From Halobellus inordinatus (GTDB taxonomy: Archaea > Halobacteriota > Halobacteria > Halobacteriales > Haloferacaceae), in the NCBI RefSeq assembly GCF_024464655.1, contig NZ_JANHAV010000006.1, forward strand, positions 124,001-188,000: DNA of 64,000 nt, read 5' to 3'. Both the position numbers and the translations under genes were made by a program. The notes below the pieces were generated by a model. It made no database searches and was not told the DNA's origin. It saw nothing but the letters and a program-made list of their open reading frames with translations. Positions 27,023 to 38,270 of the stretch are shown piece by piece. The first letter of the stretch is position 1, and every line of letters begins with the position of its first letter.

Positions 27023-27928
27023 ATGACGACCGTACGTATCATCGGCGCGCCGACGGACTACGGCGCGAACCGACGGGGCGTAGATATGGGGCCCTCGGCG
27101 ATCAGGTACGCCGGACTCGCCGAAGAACTGGAACGCACGGGAGTCGAGGCTGTCGACGACGGCGACGTCCTCGCACCGCACGCCGAAGAACGCGATCCGG
27201 ACGCCGAGACGCTCCCCTCCGGACGAGCGAAGTTTCTCCGCGAAACTCGCGAAGTGGTGACGAGTCTCGCAGATCGCGTCGAGGGGTCACTCGCGGACGG
27301 CGAGGTACCGCTCGTACTCGGCGGCGACCACTCGGTCGCGATCGGCTCTGTGACCGGGTCGGCGCGCGACGCCGAGATCGGTGTCGTGTGGTTCGACGCC
27401 CACGGCGACTGCAACACCCCGGAGACGTCGCCGTCGGGGAACGTCCACGGGATGCCGCTGGCGGCCGTCCTCGGCATCGGCGAGTTCGCCGACGTGGCGT
27501 GGGCCAACGCGAGCGGACTGCGCCCCAAAAACGTCGCGATCGTCGGGCTTCGCGACGTCGACGAGCGCGAACGCAAAGCGATCGCAGAGACCGACGTGAC
27601 CACCTTCACGATGTCCGACATCGACGAACGGGGGATCACGAACGTCGTCGACGATGCGCTCGACGTAGCCACCACTGGAACAGACGGTCTCCACGTGAGC
27701 CTCGATCTCGACTGGCTCGATCCCCGTGAAGCACCGGGCGTCGGGACCCCCGTTCGCGGCGGCGTCACGTACCGCGAAGCCCACTCGGCGCTCGAAGCGG
27801 TCGCCGACCGCGACTGCCTCCGCTCGCTCGAACTCGTCGAGATCAATCCGATCCTCGACGAACGCAACGAAACGGCGTCGCTCGCGGTCGAGTTGGCGGC
27901 GAGCGCGCTCGGAAAACAGATCCTCTGA
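27023..27928 (+). CDS. rocF: Arginase (ureohydrolase family)
   Basis: This 301-residue dimanganese ureohydrolase hydrolyses arginine to ornithine and urea. Metal ligands are H103 in GGDHSVAIG, D125, H127 and D129 in WFDAHGDCNTP, and D228/D230 in SLDLDWLDP. Two points favour arginase over agmatinase: the arginase-type start (GAPTDYGANRRGVDMGPSAIRYAGL) and the segment ETSPSGNVHGMPLA, which contacts the substrate alpha-amino and carboxyl groups in arginases. LELVEINPILDERN near the end is the classic C-terminal signature. It is monocistronic. Confidence 0.9.
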   Translation: MTTVRIIGAPTDYGANRRGVDMGPSAIRYAGLAEELERTGVEAVDDGDVLAPHAEERDPDAETLPSGRAKFLRETREVVTSLADRVEGSLADGEVPLVLGGDHSVAIGSVTGSARDAEIGVVWFDAHGDCNTPETSPSGNVHGMPLAAVLGIGEFADVAWANASGLRPKNVAIVGLRDVDERERKAIAETDVTTFTMSDIDERGITNVVDDALDVATTGTDGLHVSLDLDWLDPREAPGVGTPVRGGVTYREAHSALEAVADRDCLRSLELVEINPILDERNETASLAVELAASALGKQIL

Positions 27929-28002
27929 CGCCCTGTGCGACGTCACCGCACACCGGATTTCCGGTGAACCGTCGGCGAGATGACCGCTCGCCCTGAACGC
28001 CG

Positions 28003-30558
28003 CTATTCGGCTTCGGTATCGTCGTCAGCGACGGCTTCGGCCTCGGCTTCGTCGTCCAGTTCGTCCTCCGCACCCGCTGCGAAGTGTACGTCGACGCTCG
28101 CGACGGCGTCGCCGGCGTCGAGATCCATCACGATGACGCCCATCGTGTTTCTACCCACGATGGAGACGTCTTCGACGGGCGTCCGGAGGATCTGCCCGTC
28201 GCCGCTCATCACGAACAGGTGGTCGCCGGGGCCGACCGTCTCTAACTCACAGACGCGCCCGTTGCGGTCGTTCGTCTTGATATCGATGAGGCCCTTCCCG
28301 TTCCGAGACTGTCGGCGGTACTGTCCGACGTCGGTCCGCTTGCCGTAGCCGTTCTCGGTGACGGTGAGGACCCACTCGTGGCGGTCAGGTTCGACGGCCG
28401 CCAGCGCGGCGACCTCGTCGCCGCCCTCCAGGTCGATCCCGCGGACGCCGCGGGCCGAGCGGCCCATCGACCGGACTTCGTCCTCGGCGAAGCGGATCGC
28501 CATTCCGTCGCGACTCGCGAGGATCAGGTCCCGACTCCCGTCGGTGACTTCGACGTCGGCGAGGGCGTCCTCGTCGTCGAGTTTCGTCGCGATGATCCCC
28601 GTCGAACGGATGTTCTGGAACTTTTCGACGCTCGTCCGCTTGACGTACCCGTTCCGGGTCGCCATCGTGAGGTACTTCTCCTCCTCGGATTCGATCTCGG
28701 CGGTGTTGACGACGGCGGTGATCTCCTCGCCGTCGTCGAGATCGAGCAGATTGACGGCGGACTTCCCGCGGGCGGTGCGGGACATCTCCGGAACCTGATA
28801 GGTCTTCAGCTGATAGACCTGTCCGTGGTTGGTGAAGTACAGCAGATAATCGTGAGTGCTCGCGACGTACACCGAGGAGACCCGGTCGCCTTCCTTCAAT
28901 TCGGTGCCGATGATCCCCTTCCCGCCGCGGTGCTGGGCGCGGAAGCTGTCCAGCGGCATCCGCTTGATGTAGTCGTCCTCGGTGACGACGACCACGACGT
29001 CCTCCTCGGCGATGAGGTCCTCGTGTGTGACCGTGCCGGTGTCTTCGATGATCGACGTCCGCCGGTCGTCGTCGTATTCGTCTTTGATCTTCGCCAGTTC
29101 GTCTGTGACGACGGCGTCGAGTTCGTCGGGGTTCTCGAGGATCGTTTCGAGGCGCTCGATCCGTTCTTGGACCTCCTCGTACTCGGATTCGATCTCGTCG
29201 GCTTCCATCGCAGTGAGCGACCCGAGCTGCATCGCGACGATGTGATCGGCCTGCGCTTCCGAGAAGTCGAAAGACGGCAGCGGCTCCCCGTCCGCCTCGA
29301 CGACGTGCTCGCCGCGCAGTGCGGCTTTCGCGTCGTCACGGCTCTCGGAGTTTCGGATGACGGAAACGACGTCGTCGACGTTCTCTAGAGCTTGCAGTCG
29401 GCCTTCGAGAATGTGGGCGCGCTCTTTCCGCTCGTCGAGTTCGTACGCCGAACGGCGACGGACGACGTCGCGTCGGTGCTTGACGTACTCTTCGAGGGTC
29501 TCTTTCAGCGTGAGGACCTTTGGTTGGCCGTCGACGAGCGCGAGGTTGATGACGCCGAACGTCGATTCGAGGTGGTGTTCCAGCAGTTGGTTTTTGACAA
29601 TCTCGGCGTTGGCACCGCGCTTGAGCTCGACGACGACGCGGATGCCGTCGCGGTCGGACTCGTCGCGCAGATCGCGGATGCCCTCGATCTTCCCTTCGTT
29701 GACGTCGTCGGCGATGCGTTCGACGAGTCGCGCTTTGTTCTCCTGATACGGGAGTTCGGTGATGACGATCCGGTCGTCTTGGACCTCGAACTCGGCACGG
29801 ACGCGGACCCGACCGCGACCCGTCTTGTACGCCTTGTGGATCGCGTTGCGGCCGACGATGTTCGCGCCGGTCGGGAAGTCCGGCCCCTTGACGTACTCCA
29901 TTAGATCCTCGACGGTGGCGTCGGGGTTCTCGATGAGGTGAGTCGTCGCGTCGATCACCTCACCCAGGTTGTGCGGTGGGATGTTCGTAGACATCCCGAC
30001 TGCGATCCCCGAAGAGCCGTTGACCAGGAGGTTCGGGAACGCCGAGGGCAGGACCTCGGGTTCCTCCAGCCGGTCGTCGTAGTTCGACTGGAAGTCGACG
30101 GTGTCCATCTCGATGTCGTCGAGGAGTTCCTCGGCGATGGGAGCCATCCGCGCCTCCGTGTACCGCATCGCCGCCGGCGGGTCGCCGTCGACGGAGCCGA
30201 AGTTCCCCTGACCGTCGACGAGCGGGTAGCGCATCGAGAAGTCCTGCGCCATCCGTGCGAGCGTGTCGTAGATCGCCGAGTCGCCGTGCGGGTGGTAATC
30301 ACCCATCGTCTCGCCGACGATCGAGGACGACTTCCGGTGCGAGGAGCGGGCGGTGATGCCCGACTCGTGCATCGCATAGAGGATGCGCCGGTGGACGGGT
30401 TTGAGGCCGTCCCGGACGTCCGGGAGTGCCCGCCCCGCGATGACCGACATCGCGTAGTCGATGTAAGACTGTTCCATCTCCTGTTCGATCCGTGCGGTCT
30501 CGACCTCCGCGGCGATGCCCGCCCCGGGATCGAAGGCCTCTGGTGCGTCAGAACTCAT
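28003..30558 (-). CDS. gyrA: DNA gyrase subunit A
   Basis: This 851-residue breakage-reunion subunit introduces negative supercoils with GyrB. The catalytic tyrosine is Y133 in [10 protein letters not shown]. The GyrA-box appears as [12 protein letters not shown] near 537-547 and starts the six-bladed beta-pinwheel that wraps DNA. The acidic C-terminal tail is [21 protein letters not shown]. The ATG abuts the gyrB stop codon with no intervening base, so the two are co-transcribed. Quinolone-pocket residues are near GDSAIYD at 92-98. The enzyme is of bacterial origin, as in all haloarchaea. Confidence 0.97.
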   Translation of the reverse strand: MSSDAPEAFDPGAGIAAEVETARIEQEMEQSYIDYAMSVIAGRALPDVRDGLKPVHRRILYAMHESGITARSSHRKSSSIVGETMGDYHPHGDSAIYDTLARMAQDFSMRYPLVDGQGNFGSVDGDPPAAMRYTEARMAPIAEELLDDIEMDTVDFQSNYDDRLEEPEVLPSAFPNLLVNGSSGIAVGMSTNIPPHNLGEVIDATTHLIENPDATVEDLMEYVKGPDFPTGANIVGRNAIHKAYKTGRGRVRVRAEFEVQDDRIVITELPYQENKARLVERIADDVNEGKIEGIRDLRDESDRDGIRVVVELKRGANAEIVKNQLLEHHLESTFGVINLALVDGQPKVLTLKETLEEYVKHRRDVVRRRSAYELDERKERAHILEGRLQALENVDDVVSVIRNSESRDDAKAALRGEHVVEADGEPLPSFDFSEAQADHIVAMQLGSLTAMEADEIESEYEEVQERIERLETILENPDELDAVVTDELAKIKDEYDDDRRTSIIEDTGTVTHEDLIAEEDVVVVVTEDDYIKRMPLDSFRAQHRGGKGIIGTELKEGDRVSSVYVASTHDYLLYFTNHGQVYQLKTYQVPEMSRTARGKSAVNLLDLDDGEEITAVVNTAEIESEEEKYLTMATRNGYVKRTSVEKFQNIRSTGIIATKLDDEDALADVEVTDGSRDLILASRDGMAIRFAEDEVRSMGRSARGVRGIDLEGGDEVAALAAVEPDRHEWVLTVTENGYGKRTDVGQYRRQSRNGKGLIDIKTNDRNGRVCELETVGPGDHLFVMSGDGQILRTPVEDVSIVGRNTMGVIVMDLDAGDAVASVDVHFAAGAEDELDDEAEAEAVADDDTEAE

Positions 30559-33151
<2,593 letters not shown>

Positions 33152-33226
33152 GCGAGCGACGACGTGCGTTCCGCCCGACAGGCGAAGCGAAACCACTAAC
33201 CGGCCGTCCGCGGAATGGCCGCTTGC

Positions 33227-33311
33227 GCGGGGGTGGCTGAGCTAGGCCAAAGGCGGCGGACTTAAGATCCGCTCCCGTAGGGGTTCGTGGGTTCAAATCC
33301 CATCCCCCGCA
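33227..33311 (+). tRNA. tRNA-Leu (anticodon UAA)
   Basis: The 85-nt sequence folds as a class II tRNA. The acceptor stem is GCGGGGG/CCCCCGC with discriminator A at 33311, and the D arm begins GGCTGAGCTAGGCC. The anticodon stem GCGGA/TCCGC encloses loop CTTAAGA with anticodon TAA, followed by an extended variable arm, and the T arm reads GTGGGTTCAAATCCCAT. The long variable arm and UAA anticodon identify leucine. There is no intron and no encoded CCA. Copies of the T-arm/3' end recur downstream. Confidence 0.95.
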
Positions 33312-33590
33312 TCCGAATCTGCGAGCGAAGCGAGCAGTTCGGCTTCTATGGATGGATTTGAACCCTGCCGGTCGAGCGCAGCGAGTACCGAGCGAGCACG
33401 TCCGGCTCCGGTTCAAATCCCATCCCCCGCACTGCGTGTCCGAGCGTCAGCGAGGACCGCTCGTTTACGGTGGGATTTGAATCAGGGAACAACTTCGTTG
33501 TGACCGTGGTTCAAATCCCATCCTCCCACATCTGAATCCGCGACCGAAGCGAGCAGCTCGGGTTCTATGGGTGATTTTGAGTCGTGCCGA
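33312..33590. repeat. Alternating direct/inverted array of tRNA-Leu 3'-end copies
   Basis: Downstream of the tRNA the sequence GGTTCAAATCCCATC recurs at 33410-33431, continuing CCCCGCA exactly as in the tRNA, and at 33508-33530 (degenerate). Between these lie inverted copies (GATGGATTTGAACC at 33351, GGTGGGATTTGAATC at 33469, a worn one near 33568). The segment 33313-33351 is also repeated at 33532-33570 with few changes. No coding gene is seen here. It looks like remnants of repeated integration or duplication at the tRNA. Confidence 0.75.
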
Positions 33591-33602
33591 GCGCACTGCT
33601 CA

Positions 33603-34034
33603 TTACTCCGGGGGCGACGTCCGAACCGTAAGGACCGGTACGTCGGAGTGCTGAACGACGCGCTCCGCAACGCTGCCGAGCAGGACGTGCGGGAGACCCG
33701 TACGCCCGTGTGTGCCGAGGACGACGAGGTCGACGTCGTTCTCGTCGGCGTACGCGAGAATCTCCTGATGCGGCGTCCCATACTGGACCGCGGTGATCGC
33801 GTAGATACCGACGTCCGCCGCGCGGTCGTGGATCTCCGCGACGGAGGTTCGCCCGGCTTCCTCTACCCCTTCTTGGACGGACTGGCTGTGCGCGTCGAGT
33901 GGAACAGCCGAGGTGTCGACGACGTGGAGGACGTGCAGCGTCGCCTCGCTCAACCGCGCGAGGTGGATCGCGTGTTCGGCCACACGCGCCATCCCGTCGC
34001 TTCCGTCGGTCGGGACCAGAATGGTGTCGTACAT
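33603..34034 (-). CDS. Universal stress protein (UspA family)
   Basis: This 143-residue alpha/beta nucleotide-binding protein begins MYDTILVPTDGSDG. It carries the ATP-binding C-terminal pattern LGTHGRTGLPHVLLGSVAERVVQHSDVPVLTVR (G-2x-G-9x-G-S/T). It is probably a soluble homodimer that binds ATP. A GTG immediately before the chosen ATG is in frame and would add one residue. It is one of two UspA proteins in the window; the other is at 60652-61086. Confidence 0.92.
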   Translation of the reverse strand: MYDTILVPTDGSDGMARVAEHAIHLARLSEATLHVLHVVDTSAVPLDAHSQSVQEGVEEAGRTSVAEIHDRAADVGIYAITAVQYGTPHQEILAYADENDVDLVVLGTHGRTGLPHVLLGSVAERVVQHSDVPVLTVRTSPPE

Positions 34035-34193
34035 CACCGCTAGTTCGTCGGGTTCACACTAAGGTAGTGAGTCCGTACGAGTGCTGGAGAGGGGTTACGG
34101 TTGCTCCTGGGAGTCACGGCCGCTCACTGGGGCCACGGCTGGTCACTGCGTCGTATCGCGCGCCGTCGAACCGCGGTCGAATCTCCGACAGGG

Positions 34194-34202
34194 GTAAAAA
34201 CC
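34194..34202 (+). promoter_or_regulatory. TATA-like box of the TraB-family gene
   Basis: GTAAAAACC is centred about 25 bases before the ATG at 34223. Confidence 0.4.
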
Positions 34203-34222
34203 ACGGTGCGGTAGAAAGACCA

Positions 34223-35884
34223 ATGAGTCAGGAAGCGGCCGAGAAGGGTCGCGTCCGCGTCGTCGGCACTGCGCACGTCTCCGAGGAGAGCGTCCGCGAG
34301 GTGGAAGAGACGATCGAGGCAGAACGCCCCGACGTCGTCGCCGTCGAACTCGACGAGGGACGATACCGGCAGATGAAGGGCGGAGAGCCCGACGACATCG
34401 AGCCCGGGGACCTGCTCCGCGGCAACACGGTGTTTCAGTTCATCGCCTACTGGATGCTGTCGTACGTGCAGGCGCGCCTGGGCGAGGAGTTCGACGTGAC
34501 GCCCGGTGCGGATATGCTCTCGGCGGTCGACACCGCCGAAGAACACGGAATCGACGTCGCGCTCGTCGACCGCGACATCAACGAGACGATGCAACGCTTC
34601 TGGTCGCAGATGGGGATCGTCGAGAAACTCCGAATGGTGGGCGGACTCGCCTTCGGAATCGGCGACAGCCGCGGCGTCGGCCTCGCCGCGGGCGTCGTCC
34701 TCGGTGTGATCTTCGGCCCGCTGGTGGCGATCTTCGGTGGGAGCATCGGCATCGGACTCCCGTTGCTCTCGCGCGTCACCGGCGGCGTGATCCTCGCAGT
34801 CGGCGTCGCGGCCGCGATCTGGACGTTCGGCGCGTCGCTTCTCTCCGCCGAGGATCGTCTCGTCGCAGCGCTGGCCGCGGGCGTCGCAATCGGCGGCATC
34901 GGCGGCGTCGGCTTCGGTCTCGCCGCACCCGCTGTCGATCTCCTGGGATCGTTCGTCGTGCGCGTCGTCGGCAGTATGGCGGTCGGCATCGTCGGCGGCC
35001 TCCTCGTCGGCGGCGTGCTCGGGCAGTTCGCCTCGACGTTCGGCTACGGAGAGGTCGAAGACGTCGAGGAGTTCGATATGTCCGAGATGACCGACACCGA
35101 CGTCGTGAGCGCGATGATGGAGGAGTTCCGGCAGTTCTCGCCCGGCGGGGCGGCAGCGCTCATCGACGAGCGCGACGCGTTCATCGCGCACAAACTGGTC
35201 GCGCTCCGGCAGTCTGGCGCGAACGTCGTCGCCGTCGTCGGCGCGGGCCACCGCGAGGGGATCGAACGCTACCTCGACCACCCCGAGGAACTCCCGCCGA
35301 TGTCGTCGCTGACTGGAACGGACGGCGGCGGCGTCCCCTGGGCGAAAGTCGTCGGGACGGGCATCTCGCTCGTCGTGGTCGGCTTCTTCGCGCTACTGGC
35401 GCTCTCGTCGGCCGGCAACGACACGCTCTTGCGACTGTTCGGCGCGTGGTTCCTCGTCAACGGTCTCTTCGCGGCAGGGCTCGCGAAGGCGGCGGGCGCG
35501 CGGTGGTCGTCCTCGCTCGTCGGCGGCGCAGTCGCGTGGATGACGTCGATCAACCCCTTCCTCGCGCCGGGGTGGTTCACGGGCTACATCGAACTCCAGC
35601 ACGACCCCGTGAACATCTCCGACATCGGCACGCTCAACGAACTGCTCGCCGACGAGGAGAAACCGATCCCGGATCTGATGAACGAGATGTTCGCCGTGCC
35701 GCTGTTCCGCCTCATCGTCGTCGTCGCGGCGACGAACATCGGCAGCATCGTCGCCTCTGCGCTGTTCGTCGCGTACCTGCTCCCGCTGTTCGCGCTCGAT
35801 CTCGGGGGTGCGGCGGGCGTGACCCAACTGCTCTTCGAGGGCGCGAAGAACGGCTGGGAGATCCTCTGGAACGCGATCGGGTGA
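34223..35884 (+). CDS. TraB/PrgY-family membrane protein
   Basis: This encodes 553 residues. The N-terminal TraB/TIKI-type domain (about 8-110) starts VRVVGTAHVSEESVREVEE and contains AVELDEGRY and VALVDRDINETM. In this family, conserved His and Glu residues (the H of GTAH and the E of VELD) are thought to form a metalloprotease site. About eight hydrophobic segments follow, four between roughly 145 and 275 and others after 370, with a segment HREGIERYL near 345 that belongs to the TraB fold. The enterococcal relative PrgY modulates pheromone signalling; the archaeal role is unknown. It is monocistronic. Confidence 0.87.
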   Translation: MSQEAAEKGRVRVVGTAHVSEESVREVEETIEAERPDVVAVELDEGRYRQMKGGEPDDIEPGDLLRGNTVFQFIAYWMLSYVQARLGEEFDVTPGADMLSAVDTAEEHGIDVALVDRDINETMQRFWSQMGIVEKLRMVGGLAFGIGDSRGVGLAAGVVLGVIFGPLVAIFGGSIGIGLPLLSRVTGGVILAVGVAAAIWTFGASLLSAEDRLVAALAAGVAIGGIGGVGFGLAAPAVDLLGSFVVRVVGSMAVGIVGGLLVGGVLGQFASTFGYGEVEDVEEFDMSEMTDTDVVSAMMEEFRQFSPGGAAALIDERDAFIAHKLVALRQSGANVVAVVGAGHREGIERYLDHPEELPPMSSLTGTDGGGVPWAKVVGTGISLVVVGFFALLALSSAGNDTLLRLFGAWFLVNGLFAAGLAKAAGARWSSSLVGGAVAWMTSINPFLAPGWFTGYIELQHDPVNISDIGTLNELLADEEKPIPDLMNEMFAVPLFRLIVVVAATNIGSIVASALFVAYLLPLFALDLGGAAGVTQLLFEGAKNGWEILWNAIG

Positions 35885-35998
35885 CGTGACGTCCTGTGGC
35901 TCCGCTCGCGCGGATCGCCTTTCGGGGTCGTCCATATTTCAGCCGGTTCACTGCAACCCACAAGGGCCAACACCCCACGCCCCGTACGCCCAGTCGGA

Positions 35999-36634
35999 AT
36001 GGACACGTCTCGAATTTCCTTCAGCTCCAAAGAGCTGCAAGATCTGGCGCTGGCGTGGATTGCCCTCGGCGTCGCCTTCGCCATCTTCTTCGCCGGTGGT
36101 GGCCAGCGCGCAGTCACCGGCATTCTACAGGGCGGCGTCGTCGCCCCCATCCTGCTCAGCCTCCTGACTGCTGGCGTCGGCTTTCTCCTCCACGAAATCG
36201 CCCACAAAGTCGTCGCTGTCCGTTTCGGCCAGGTCGCAGAGTTTCGCGCGGACTACGGAATGCTCTTTCTCGCCGTCGTCAGTTCGCTCGCCGGCTTCAT
36301 CTTCGCGGCTCCCGGCGCGGTCTATCACCGCGGTCGACTGACCGCCCGCGAGCACGGCCTCATCGCGATCGCCGGCCCCGTAACGAACGCCCTTCTCGCC
36401 GTCGTCTTCCTGCCGGTGTTCTTCCTCGGCGTGCTCGTCGGCTCCGACTTCCTCGCACTCGCGGGGTCGCGCGGACTCACGATCAATCTCTTCTTGGCGA
36501 CGTTCAACATGCTCCCGTTCGGCCCGCTCGACGGGAAGACCGTGCTGAGATGGAGTAAAACCGTCTTTGCGGGGTTCTTCGTGCCCTCGCTGTTGTTGAC
36601 GATCGGCGCGTTCGTGGTCGGATTCGGGTTCTGA
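35999..36634 (+). CDS. Site-2-protease-like M50 metalloprotease
   Basis: This 211-residue multi-pass membrane protein has the zinc motif HEIAH (H65, E66, H69) in a transmembrane segment. The second site is FGPLDGKTVL near 174-183, with D178 as the third zinc ligand. About five or six hydrophobic segments are visible. There is no PDZ domain, as in short archaeal S2P enzymes. It would cleave membrane-bound substrates within the bilayer. The downstream small membrane protein gene is on the opposite strand and converges at 21 bases. Confidence 0.88.
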   Translation: MDTSRISFSSKELQDLALAWIALGVAFAIFFAGGGQRAVTGILQGGVVAPILLSLLTAGVGFLLHEIAHKVVAVRFGQVAEFRADYGMLFLAVVSSLAGFIFAAPGAVYHRGRLTAREHGLIAIAGPVTNALLAVVFLPVFFLGVLVGSDFLALAGSRGLTINLFLATFNMLPFGPLDGKTVLRWSKTVFAGFFVPSLLLTIGAFVVGFGF

Positions 36635-36655
36635 CCCGGCGGCAGCGTCCGACAG

Positions 36656-36928
36656 TCACTCGGCGCTCGACGCTGGCTCGTGTCCGTGCCCGAGTACGAA
36701 CGCGAGCACGTTGAGGGCGACCAGACCGGCGAAGAGGAGGGCTTCGCCACCGGTCAGGCCGCCGAAGATGAGCGGGAGGTACGTGAACGGCAGTACGATG
36801 GCAGCCCAGAAGCTCGCCGCCGCCGTGCTGCGGAGGCCAGCGCGAGTAGCTGTACCGACGACACTGAGACCGCGACGGAGGGCGCCGCGCGCGAGGGTCG
36901 CTTCGAGGGAGTGGGGGACACTGGACAT
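36656..36928 (-). CDS. Small membrane protein of unknown function
   Basis: This encodes 90 residues: an amphipathic N-terminus (MSSVPHSLEATLARGALRRGLS) and two hydrophobic segments (about 34-52 and 59-80), ending in GHGHEPASSAE. A TATA-like GTTATATGT lies 36-44 bases before the ATG, leaving a short leader with GAGGAAGTGAGG before the start. I do not recognise the family. The much longer frame that contains it runs antisense to purM and is rejected. Confidence 0.62.
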   Translation of the reverse strand: MSSVPHSLEATLARGALRRGLSVVGTATRAGLRSTAAASFWAAIVLPFTYLPLIFGGLTGGEALLFAGLVALNVLAFVLGHGHEPASSAE

Positions 36929-37190
36929 CTGTGTTTCCTCACTTCCTCGTAGAACTGGCACCCACATATAACGCGACGAGCGTTCAGTCGTTTCGTGACC
37001 GTTTACCGGGGTTCGAGGACGTTTCAGGGACGTTTTATGAGCCATCCAGAAGCGCTTAGACCGTTCATTCTCTGATATGCGATCGTATCTCCAAGTAGCT
37101 ACTCCCGCGACCGCGGGTGTCGGTATCGCAGTGACGAGGACGTCGGGTGGACTCCTTCTCGTCAAGTGCTGGCCCGCCCGGAGACCGGAC

Positions 37191-37200
37191 GTATTTTCTT
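37191..37200 (+). promoter_or_regulatory. TATA box of purM
   Basis: GTATTTTCTT is centred about 28 bases before the purM ATG at 37223. Confidence 0.5.
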
Positions 37201-37222
37201 GCCCCGACGCGGGCATTCGGAT

Positions 37223-38239
37223 ATGACTGACGACGACGCGGGGGCGGACCCGGATGGGAACGCGGAGCCCGAATCGGACGCGGAGGAACTGACGTACGCC
37301 GAGGCGGGCGTCGACATCGAAGCGAGCGAGGCCGCGACGGCGGCGCTGATCGGCGCGGTCGGCGAGAGCGAGGGCGACTACGCCGGACTGCTCGACATCG
37401 GTGACCGCTATCTCGCGCTCGCCACCGACGGCGTCGGGACGAAACTGCTCGTCGCGGAGGCGCTCTCGGACTACTCGACGGTCGGCATCGACTGCATCGC
37501 GATGAACGCCAACGACCTCGTCGCGGCCGGCGTGCGCCCGGTCGCGTTCGTCGACTACCTCGCGGTCGACGACCCCGACGAGACGTTCGCCGAGCAGGTC
37601 GGCGAGGGCCTCCGGGCCGGGGCCGACGAGGCAGACCTCGAACTCGTCGGCGGCGAGACGGCCGTGATGCCGGAAGTAATCCGTGGCCTCGACCTCGCGG
37701 GGACCTGCGCCGGCCTCGCCGCGAAGGACGCCATCTTCCCCGGCGAAGCGGACCCGGGCGACGCACTCGTCGGATTCCGGTCCTCGGGCATCCACTCGAA
37801 CGGCCTCACGCTCGCCCGCACGGCCGTCACGCGCGACCACGAGTACACTGACGCCTGCCCGTTCGGCGACTACGACACGCTCGGGGAGGCGCTGCTGGAA
37901 CCGACCCGGATCTACACGCACCTCCTCGATCCGATGCGCGAACACGACGTCCGCGCCGCCGCGCACGTCACCGGCGGCGGGTGGACGAACCTCGAGCGGA
38001 TGGGCGACTACCGCTACGTCGTCGAGGACGCCTTCGACCCCCAGCCGGTATTCGAGTTCGTCCAGTCGGAGGGCAACGTCTCCGACGAGGAGATGCACCG
38101 GACGTTCAATATGGGCACGGGCTTCGTCTGCGCGCTCGCACCTGAGGACGCCGAAGCGCTCGCCGACGCCACCGACGGACGCGTGATCGGTCGCGTCGGG
38201 GAGGGCGAGGGCGTCTCGATCCGCGGTCTCGAACTCTGA
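37223..38239 (+). CDS. purM: Phosphoribosylformylglycinamidine cyclo-ligase (AIR synthetase)
   Basis: This 338-residue enzyme closes the imidazole ring in purine synthesis (FGAM plus ATP to AIR). YAEAGVDIEASEAA is near 26-39, ATDGVGTKL near 69-77, DCIAMNANDLVAAG near 92-105, the GGETAVMP loop near 137-144 and HVTGGGWTNLERM near 249-261. The first 25 residues are an acidic extension. The ATG at 37223 follows a TATA box by 28 bases. The P450 gene begins 31 bases after the stop on the same strand and may be co-transcribed. Confidence 0.95.
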   Translation: MTDDDAGADPDGNAEPESDAEELTYAEAGVDIEASEAATAALIGAVGESEGDYAGLLDIGDRYLALATDGVGTKLLVAEALSDYSTVGIDCIAMNANDLVAAGVRPVAFVDYLAVDDPDETFAEQVGEGLRAGADEADLELVGGETAVMPEVIRGLDLAGTCAGLAAKDAIFPGEADPGDALVGFRSSGIHSNGLTLARTAVTRDHEYTDACPFGDYDTLGEALLEPTRIYTHLLDPMREHDVRAAAHVTGGGWTNLERMGDYRYVVEDAFDPQPVFEFVQSEGNVSDEEMHRTFNMGTGFVCALAPEDAEALADATDGRVIGRVGEGEGVSIRGLEL

Positions 38240-38270
38240 TTGCGACTCGATTCCACTATCTATCCGGACA

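Noticed and set aside
37078-37227. Plus-strand 49-codon frame starting ATGCGATCGTATCTC
   Set aside because: It has no conserved motif and overlaps the purM TATA box and start. Composition is not clearly coding.
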